Shown: piece after piece, positions 58,131-64,000 of the stretch
How the letters are laid out: every line of letters begins with the position of its first letter
Numbering within the stretch: the stretch's first letter is position 1
Assembly (NCBI GenBank): GCA_002343985.1
Contig: DDTB01000001.1
Span: forward strand, 69,289 to 133,288
Origin: Chitinophagaceae bacterium UBA2375
Lineage (GTDB): Bacteria > Bacteroidota > Bacteroidia > Chitinophagales > Chitinophagaceae
Reading direction: 5' to 3'
Length of the DNA: 64,000 nt
Program-made: the position numbers and the translations under genes
Notes under the pieces: model-generated
Told to the model about the DNA's origin: nothing
The model's input: only the letters and a program-made list of their open reading frames with translations
Databases searched by the model: none

Positions 58131-59345
58131 TCAGCGTTTGCTGGCAATCAGCAGGTTGAGGTCGGTATATTTTAATTCGAAACGCTCACTCAGGTACACG
58201 TTGGTGAGGCTTCCCTTAAATAAATAAATTCCCGTTCGGATATTGAACTTGTACCAGATGAGGTGGTCGATGCCGCCTTCATCAGCGGTTTCGAGCAACA
58301 AAGGCATAAGTACATTGCTGATGGCCTGCGAAGCGGTACGCGCAAAGCCACTGGGGATATTGGGCACGCAATAGTGGATCACGTCAAACTTGCGGAAGAC
58401 GGGCTTTTCATGCGTAGTCACCATACTGGTTTCAAAGCATCCTCCCCTGTCGATGCTCACATCCACTATCACCGAACCCGGGCGCATATTGCTCACCATT
58501 TCTTCGGTAACTACCACTGGCGTGCGGCCGCCGCCGGCGCTCAATGCGCCTACTGCCACATCACAGGTCTTCAATTGTTTGGCCAGTATCTTAGGTTCAA
58601 TAACGGAGGTCCATAAACGAACCCCGATATTATTCTGCAAACGCTTCAACCGGTAAATGCTGTTGTCAAATATCTTCACGCTGGCGCCCATTGCCAAAGC
58701 CGTGCGTGCCGCGTATTCACCCACAATACCCGCGCCGATGATGATCACTTTTGTAGGCGGGATGCCGCTGATGCCGCCCACTAACACGCCTTTGCCGTCG
58801 TTGGCATTGCTCAGGTACTGGCCTGCAATCAACATCACCGCGCTGCCCGCGATCTCGCTCATGCTGCGTACAATCGGGTTGTGGCCGCTGTCGTCTTTGA
58901 GGTTCTCAAAACTCAGGGCCGTCACTTTTTTTTCCATCATCTTTTCCAGGATATGCTTGCGCATCACAGAAAGGTGGATGGGGGAAATGATGAGCGTGTT
59001 GGGGTTCAGGAGTTCGCAATCCGATTCGCTGACGGGGGCGCTTTTGACGATGATATCGCATGAAAAAATTTCTTTTTTATCATACACGATCCTCGCGCCG
59101 GCTTCGCTATAATCCCTGTCGCTGTAATGTGAGCCAATACCGGCATTGCTTTCCACACTCACTTTATGCCCGTTTGCGACGATGACGCCAACGGCCTCCG
59201 GCGTTAAGGCAATGCGGTTTTCAAAAAAAGAAGTTTCCCTTGGGATGCCGATATGCATGGTTTCGCCCTTGGGTTTGATATCCAGGGTTTCCTCTAAGGT
59301 TTCATACGAAAATGAAGTGGAAACGTATGGTTTTGATGTTGCCAT
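58131..59345 (-). CDS. ald: Alanine dehydrogenase
   Basis: The start at 59345 gives 404 residues, MATSKPYVSTSFSYETLEETL and then the conserved MHIGIPRETSFFENRIALTP (about residue 31). The catalytic and NAD-binding regions are clear: IIGAGIVGEYAARTALAMGASVKIFD and VDVSIDRGGCFETSMVTTHEKPVF. The enzyme interconverts L-alanine and pyruvate plus ammonia. The frame is open to 59525, but those residues are not family-like and would overlap tsaE. Confidence 0.93.
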   Translation of the reverse strand: MATSKPYVSTSFSYETLEETLDIKPKGETMHIGIPRETSFFENRIALTPEAVGVIVANGHKVSVESNAGIGSHYSDRDYSEAGARIVYDKKEIFSCDIIVKSAPVSESDCELLNPNTLIISPIHLSVMRKHILEKMMEKKVTALSFENLKDDSGHNPIVRSMSEIAGSAVMLIAGQYLSNANDGKGVLVGGISGIPPTKVIIIGAGIVGEYAARTALAMGASVKIFDNSIYRLKRLQNNIGVRLWTSVIEPKILAKQLKTCDVAVGALSAGGGRTPVVVTEEMVSNMRPGSVIVDVSIDRGGCFETSMVTTHEKPVFRKFDVIHYCVPNIPSGFARTASQAISNVLMPLLLETADEGGIDHLIWYKFNIRTGIYLFKGSLTNVYLSERFELKYTDLNLLIASKR

Positions 59346-59392
59346 AATGTGGTTGGGATCTTGGGTATTGCAGACTTGAACAGGATACCAAT

Positions 59393-59806
59393 TTACGGAT
59401 TTATTTCGAGCCTTCGGGTGCCATCGCCTGTTAGTTTTAACCAAATATGTACGGTACCGGGAGGAAATATGCCCGGAGCCTTTTCCGGCCATTCCACCAG
59501 GCAGCGATACCCCGAGTACAAACAATCTTCCACACCGGCCTGCATCGCTTCGGCTTCATCCTTTAACCGGTAAAGATCCATATGGTACACTGGCTGCCCA
59601 TCGGCATCCCGGTATTCATTGATGATGGAAAAGGTAGGGCTGCCGGTATGGTCCTGAACGCCCCAGGCCCGGCAGATGGCTTCAATACATGTGGTTTTTC
59701 CCGCACCCATCTCTCCATGAAATGCCAGCACCCTCGCATCGCCCACATGGGCCAACAATTCCTGCACCGCGGGGGCAATCCCATCCAGGGAAAAATTCAC
59801 AACCAT
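59393..59806 (-). CDS. tsaE: tRNA threonylcarbamoyladenosine biosynthesis ATPase TsaE
   Basis: TsaE is the ATPase that cycles the TsaB-TsaD complex during t6A synthesis. The 137 residues show the P-loop GEMGAGKTTCIEAICRAWG, the SPTFSIINEY segment and the YHMDLYRLKD and LVEWPEKA motifs. Its ATG is only four bases downstream of a TATCTTTG element, so the mRNA may be leaderless. TsaB is at 22788. Confidence 0.96.
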   Translation of the reverse strand: MVVNFSLDGIAPAVQELLAHVGDARVLAFHGEMGAGKTTCIEAICRAWGVQDHTGSPTFSIINEYRDADGQPVYHMDLYRLKDEAEAMQAGVEDCLYSGYRCLVEWPEKAPGIFPPGTVHIWLKLTGDGTRRLEINP

Positions 59807-59810
59807 GATG

Positions 59811-59818
59811 CAAAGATA
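59811..59818 (-). promoter_or_regulatory. -7 element TATCTTTG for tsaE
   Basis: Minus-strand TATCTTTGCATC is followed directly by ATG. With a usual start about 7 bases from the element, transcription would begin at or near the A of the start codon. Confidence 0.6.
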
Positions 59819-59854
59819 TTTTCGAATTAGTAAATAGCTGAGCGGGCTCCCGGA

Positions 59855-59862
59855 TAATTTTG
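59855..59862 (+). promoter_or_regulatory. -7 element TAATTTTG for copA
   Basis: TAATTTTGCATT is followed directly by ATG, a mirror image of the tsaE arrangement 60 bases away. Confidence 0.58.
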
Positions 59863-59866
59863 CATT

Positions 59867-61981
59867 ATGGAAAAAGTAGACTGGACGGTAGAAGGAATGA
59901 CATGCACGAACTGTGCCCTTACAGTGTCAAAGTTCCTCGAAAGTAAAGGGATGAGCGAAGTGAAAGTAAACCCGATCGACGGGTCGGTGAGTTTTCTGCC
60001 AAAAGCGGATGCGGACCTGAAAAAACTGGCCTCAGGCATACAGGGGTTAGGTTACTCCGTGATCAGCGCCGACAAAACGGCTCCGCAACAAAAACGCTTC
60101 CTGAAAAATAACAAAGAGCGATTCCTATTCACGTTACCCTTCACCCTTGTGCTCATGTTGCACATGCTGGAAGGGCGTTTGCATATTCACTGGCTCATGA
60201 ACCCATGGTTGCAGCTCGCGTTATGCCTGCCCGTATTCATAACCGGTATGTGGTTTTTTGGCAGGAGCGCCTGGAAAAGTTTGCAGAACGGCGTTCCCAA
60301 TATGAATGTGCTGATCGCGATGGGTTCCCTCGCGGCCTTTGTGTACAGCCTTACCGGCGCATTGCTGAATTTGGGTGAAGATTACCTGTTTTTTGAAACC
60401 ACCGCAACCATCATCTGCCTGGTATTCCTGGGCCATTACCTCGAAGATGTGTCTGTGCAGTCAACCCAACGCGCAGTTCATGCCCTGGCCCGTTCGCAAA
60501 AGGTTATGGCTAATATGATCGCTTTTGATGACCAGCACCAGGAACAGGTTTTTCCCATCGAAAACACTCAGCTTCGCACCGGCGACCTGGTACTGATCAA
60601 AACCGGCGAACAGGTTCCGGCAGATTGTAAAATCCTTTGGGGCGATGCACTGGTGGATGAATCCATCATCACCGGCGAAAGCTTACCTGTTTCGAAACAA
60701 AAAAAAGACCTCCTGATTGGCGGCAGTGTTCTGCAGCAGGGTACTGTAAAAGCACAGGTAACCGCTACCGGAACCGACACTGTGTTATCCGGGATCTTAC
60801 GCATGGTGCAACAAGCTCAGTCGGAGAAACCGCCCTTGCAAAAACTGGCAGACCGCATCAGCGCTGTGTTTGTGCCTGTTGTGGTGGGGATCGCCCTGCT
60901 CACATTCCTGATCAATTATTTCGGCTTCCAGGTTGCGGCCGGCGAGTCGTTGATGAGGGCCATCGCGGTATTGGTGATCTCATGTCCCTGCGCCATGGGT
61001 TTGGCCACGCCCGCTGCCATCGCGGTGGGTTTGGGAAGAGCCGCCCGCAAAGGGATCCTCTTCAGAAATGCCGGAAGCCTCGAGTCATTTCGAAATATCC
61101 GGCAGGTAGTGTTCGATAAAACGGGAACACTCACCAATGGACAATTCAGCATATCCGATTTTAATGCAGATATGGATGAAGATGGTTTTAAAAAAATCGC
61201 CTTCTCCCTCGAGAAGTATTCCAACCATCCCATCGCGCAGGCCATAACAAGAGAATGGAAAAGGAATGACCTGGTGCACTGGGCTACCGTTGAAGAAATC
61301 CGGGGATTGGGCGTTCGTGCAACAGATAAGGAAGGCAATGTTTACATGGCCGGATCGGCACGCATACTCGATGCATCATATACCGGGCCGGCGCATAATG
61401 TGTTCATCAGTAAAAACGGGAACTTACTGGGATGGATAGACGCAAAAGACAGCATACGCCCCGAAGCGAAGGAAGTTGTTGCATGGCTGCATAAAAAAAA
61501 CATACAAACGGTACTGCTGAGCGGCGACCGTGAAGAAAAATGTTGGGATGTAGCCAACGCGGTAGGCATCAAACAGGTATTTGCTGAACAAACACCTGAA
61601 CAGAAACTGAAAAAAATTTCGGAGCTTAACCAGGCATCACCCACTGCTATGATTGGAGATGGCATCAACGACGCGCCGGCGCTGGCAAAAGCCACATTGG
61701 GCATTTCGCTGAGCGAGGCATCACAGATCGCGATGCAAAGCGCCGATGTCATCCTGATGAATCATGGTTTGCGCAACCTCCCCGAAGCGCTTGGGCTGGG
61801 CGAGCATACGTATATCACCATCCGGCAAAACCTGTTCTGGGCCTTTGCGTATAATGTGGTGGCCATTCCTATTGCATCCATCGGTTTATTAAAACCCTCT
61901 CTCGCCGCTTTGTCCATGGGTTTAAGTGATGTGGTGCTGGCCATCAATTCTGTAAGGCTATTTGTAAAAAAGGTTTTTTAA
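59867..61981 (+). CDS. copA: Copper-exporting P1B-type ATPase
   Basis: The 704-residue pump carries one heavy-metal-associated domain with MTCTNC (Cys13, Cys16), eight TM segments, the transport motif SCPCAMGLATP in TM6, the phosphorylation site DKTGTLT, the HP motif NHPIAQAI and GDGINDAPALAKA. The CPC motif and the AYN of TM7 fit Cu(I) transport. TM8 reads MGLSDVVLAINSVRL, with Asp where copper pumps usually have Ser (MxxSS). It protects the cytoplasm from copper or supplies periplasmic enzymes. Confidence 0.94.
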   Translation: MEKVDWTVEGMTCTNCALTVSKFLESKGMSEVKVNPIDGSVSFLPKADADLKKLASGIQGLGYSVISADKTAPQQKRFLKNNKERFLFTLPFTLVLMLHMLEGRLHIHWLMNPWLQLALCLPVFITGMWFFGRSAWKSLQNGVPNMNVLIAMGSLAAFVYSLTGALLNLGEDYLFFETTATIICLVFLGHYLEDVSVQSTQRAVHALARSQKVMANMIAFDDQHQEQVFPIENTQLRTGDLVLIKTGEQVPADCKILWGDALVDESIITGESLPVSKQKKDLLIGGSVLQQGTVKAQVTATGTDTVLSGILRMVQQAQSEKPPLQKLADRISAVFVPVVVGIALLTFLINYFGFQVAAGESLMRAIAVLVISCPCAMGLATPAAIAVGLGRAARKGILFRNAGSLESFRNIRQVVFDKTGTLTNGQFSISDFNADMDEDGFKKIAFSLEKYSNHPIAQAITREWKRNDLVHWATVEEIRGLGVRATDKEGNVYMAGSARILDASYTGPAHNVFISKNGNLLGWIDAKDSIRPEAKEVVAWLHKKNIQTVLLSGDREEKCWDVANAVGIKQVFAEQTPEQKLKKISELNQASPTAMIGDGINDAPALAKATLGISLSEASQIAMQSADVILMNHGLRNLPEALGLGEHTYITIRQNLFWAFAYNVVAIPIASIGLLKPSLAALSMGLSDVVLAINSVRLFVKKVF

Positions 61982-62005
61982 TTTCAGGCCGGGGAGTTAC
62001 GATTG

Positions 62006-63925
62006 ATGCAGCCACAGCAGATACTACAGAAATATTGGGGACATACGGCTTTCCGGCCCATGCAGGAAGCGATCATCCGTGCCGTACTGGCACAAAAGGA
62101 TGTGTTGGCCGTTTTGCCCACCGGCGGCGGAAAATCCATTTGTTTCCAGGTGCCTGCCCTGATGATGGATGGCATCTGCCTGGTGATCAGCCCGCTCATT
62201 GCGTTGATGAAAGACCAGGTTGAAAACCTGAAGCAAAGGGGTATCCTGGCACTCTCCATCCACTCCGGCATGCCTTTCCACGAAGTCAGGAAAACGTTGC
62301 AGAACGCGGCATTCGGTAATTACAAATTTCTATACGTATCGCCGGAAAGGCTCGAAACAAAACTCTTCCTGGAATACCTGCCGGCCATCAAACCCTGCCT
62401 GATCGCGGTTGACGAATCACATTGCATTTCTCAATGGGGCTACGATTTCAGGCCTCCATACCTGCGCATCGCGGACCTCAGGGAATACCTGCCATCGGTA
62501 CCCGTCATCGCCTTAACGGCATCTGCTACGCAAGCTGTACAGGACGATATCTGTTTAAAGCTGCAATTCAGGGAAAACCAGGAATGCTACCGGCAATCGT
62601 TCAACAGGCCCAATCTGTCGTACCATGTGATTGACCCGGTATCTAAACAAACCAAACTGCTGGAACTGCTTAATAAAATCAAAGGTTCGTCTATAGTATA
62701 CTGTAAGAGCCGGAAACAAACGGTGCACATCGCACAGTTGCTGCAAATGCATGGCATCAGTGCTGACCATTACCATGCGGGGCTTGATCCGCAAACACGC
62801 GCCAATAAACAGGAAGCCTGGAAAAACAACCAAGTTCGCGTGATGGTATCAACCAACGCGTTTGGCATGGGCATCGACAAGCCCGATGTTCGGTCGGTCA
62901 TTCATTACGCCTTACCCGACTGCCTCGAAAATTACTACCAGGAAGCAGGCAGGGCTGGAAGGGACGGCAAAAAATCTTATGCCATTCTGTTAACTGATGG
63001 CAATGATATTAAAGACCTCGAAGCGAAACCGGATATCCGTTACCCCGATCCGGAAACCATCAAAAAGTTTTATTTATCGTTGATGAACCACCTGCAGGTA
63101 CCTGCAGGCATTGGCGAAGGACAAAGTTTTTCATTCGACATACAGGCATTTTCAGAAGCATTTTCCTGGACGTCCCAACAAGCGCATCACGGCCTGCAGG
63201 CACTGGCGCAGGAAGGTTTGATCAGCCTCAACGACGCGTACGCCCAACCAGCAAGGCTTGTGTTTTCATGTTCGCGTTCCGACTTGTTTACCTTGGAAGA
63301 CATGTACCCCGACCTCGAACCGGTGATCAAAGGATTGCTGCGCAGCTACGAAGGCATTTTCGATTACCCGGCGATTTTACAGGAAAAAAAACTGGCGAGG
63401 TTTATTGGCGTTACACCGGAAGAACTTCAAACAAAACTGAAGAAACTACATCAACTGGGCATCGTTTCCTATCAACCGCAAAACAACGAACCCGGTATTT
63501 TCCTGCTCCAAAACAGGATGTATGAAAGCGCGTTCCGGATGGATTATGCCGCCTATCTCGAACGAAAAAAGAAGTTTACGGAAAGGGCCAGGCAGATGAT
63601 CCTTTATGTACAAAACAAAACGGAGTGCCGGGCCATGTTCATTGCCCGTTATTTCACAGACCCGGACGCGGTACCCTGCGGGGTTTGCGATAACTGCCTG
63701 GCTGCAAAGACCGGACAAACAAAACTTAACGATACAGACGTTGCAGAGATCAGGGAAATACTCAAAAAGGCATTAACCGGTAAAAGGTTGCCTGCAAAAG
63801 AATTACTGGCTTTATGGGATGAAGATCAGCATGGAAAAGCCTGGAAAGTGATTGAATACCTGCTGACGGAAGAAATCATTGTTGCCGGACAAGATGGCTG
63901 CCTGCAATGGGTAAAAGACAGGTAG
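62006..63925 (+). CDS. recQ: RecQ-family ATP-dependent DNA helicase
   Basis: The 639 residues start at ATG 62006 (a TTG directly before it is not needed). Helicase motifs are present: Walker A LPTGGGKS (residues 37-44), DESHCISQWGYDFRPPY (DEAH-box variant DESH with the aromatic-rich loop), SIVYCKSR, and GRAGRDG. The RQC region has the zinc cysteines in CRAMFIARYF and CGVCDNC. A separate HRDC domain is not seen. It unwinds DNA in recombination repair. It follows copA by 24 bases. Confidence 0.96.
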   Translation: MQPQQILQKYWGHTAFRPMQEAIIRAVLAQKDVLAVLPTGGGKSICFQVPALMMDGICLVISPLIALMKDQVENLKQRGILALSIHSGMPFHEVRKTLQNAAFGNYKFLYVSPERLETKLFLEYLPAIKPCLIAVDESHCISQWGYDFRPPYLRIADLREYLPSVPVIALTASATQAVQDDICLKLQFRENQECYRQSFNRPNLSYHVIDPVSKQTKLLELLNKIKGSSIVYCKSRKQTVHIAQLLQMHGISADHYHAGLDPQTRANKQEAWKNNQVRVMVSTNAFGMGIDKPDVRSVIHYALPDCLENYYQEAGRAGRDGKKSYAILLTDGNDIKDLEAKPDIRYPDPETIKKFYLSLMNHLQVPAGIGEGQSFSFDIQAFSEAFSWTSQQAHHGLQALAQEGLISLNDAYAQPARLVFSCSRSDLFTLEDMYPDLEPVIKGLLRSYEGIFDYPAILQEKKLARFIGVTPEELQTKLKKLHQLGIVSYQPQNNEPGIFLLQNRMYESAFRMDYAAYLERKKKFTERARQMILYVQNKTECRAMFIARYFTDPDAVPCGVCDNCLAAKTGQTKLNDTDVAEIREILKKALTGKRLPAKELLALWDEDQHGKAWKVIEYLLTEEIIVAGQDGCLQWVKDR

Positions 63926-63940
63926 CCGGCGGGTTTGGAC

Positions 63941-63974
63941 AAAAAAAAAGGGACCAAGATAAAAATCTAGTCCC
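63941..63974 (-). terminator. Minus-strand terminator at the right edge
   Basis: GGGAC (63950-63954) pairs with GTCCC (63970-63974), with an inner AGAT/ATCT step. On the minus strand the stem is followed by nine T (complement of 63941-63949). It would end a minus-strand transcript entering from outside the window. On the plus strand the run after the stem is only GCTTT, a weak recQ terminator. An ATG at 63995 could begin a plus-strand gene but only two codons are visible. Confidence 0.7.
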
Positions 63975-64000
63975 GCTTTAAAATCCAATATCCTATGAAA

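Overview
The window reads as ordinary chromosome of a Bacteroidetes bacterium, most likely of the Chitinophagaceae or a close relative. The evidence is the fused lpxC-fabZ gene, the gliding/type IX secretion genes gldD, gldE and porX, an ispG with a large internal insertion, an atpD-atpC pair cut off from the other ATP synthase genes, a trigger factor of the Bacteroidetes length, and many -7 promoter elements of the TAnnTTTG type with almost no Shine-Dalgarno sequences. The assignment rests on recognised protein families and promoter style, not on a database search.

Layout. 1-6.5 kb: the end of a probable acyltransferase, atpC-atpD, a DMT permease, mscL, a DUF3078 outer-membrane-type protein, scpA and a pirin. 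6.5-13 kb (minus strand): an L,D-transpeptidase-like protein, dxs, an M23 peptidase and leuS. 13-17.4 kb (plus): ftsX, a DUF3098 protein, uppP, an MFS permease and a metallo-hydrolase. 17.4-25.6 kb: mixed housekeeping genes (ruvC, HIT, greA, ridA, tsaB), a degenerate 3-hydroxyacyl-CoA dehydrogenase, and an ArsR-type regulator followed by a G-free heptanucleotide repeat array that runs up to a CstB-like persulfide dioxygenase-rhodanese gene. 25.6-37.1 kb (minus): an LpxL-like acyltransferase, nadB, ispG, a BatB-BatC fusion, a class D beta-lactamase, a DUF3109 protein, gldD, gldE, ssb and mutY. 37.2-40.2 kb (plus): an HU-family protein, a TPR protein, a 29-residue basic ribosomal-type protein and an RNase E/G. 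40.2-47.8 kb: an unrecognised envelope protein, tig with tRNA-Leu, RSH (ppGpp), and an AT-rich REP/RAYT element that has duplicated its own left end. 47.8-52.7 kb (minus): an acyl-CoA dehydrogenase with a TetR-style operator, an HhH protein, an MBL hydrolase and porX. 52.9-64 kb: an HD phosphohydrolase, lpxD, lpxC/fabZ, lpxA and an ABC ATPase, then alanine dehydrogenase, tsaE, copA and recQ.

How the genes fit together. Several envelope pathways are represented. Lipid A is made by LpxD, LpxC/FabZ, LpxA and an LpxL-type late acyltransferase. Undecaprenyl carrier supply and recycling involve Dxs, IspG and UppP. Peptidoglycan remodelling and division involve the M23 peptidase, FtsX and the L,D-transpeptidase-like protein. 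Gliding and T9SS functions are represented by GldD, GldE and PorX. TsaB and TsaE both serve tRNA t6A modification.

The least ordinary features are non-coding: the heptamer array in a 5' leader, the REP/RAYT block, a strong terminator hairpin in the greA leader, and a long hairpin in front of the RNase E/G gene. No prophage, CRISPR array or integrated plasmid is visible. No intergenic stretch over 300 bases lacks something described here; the longest, 45776-46071, holds the REP repeats.
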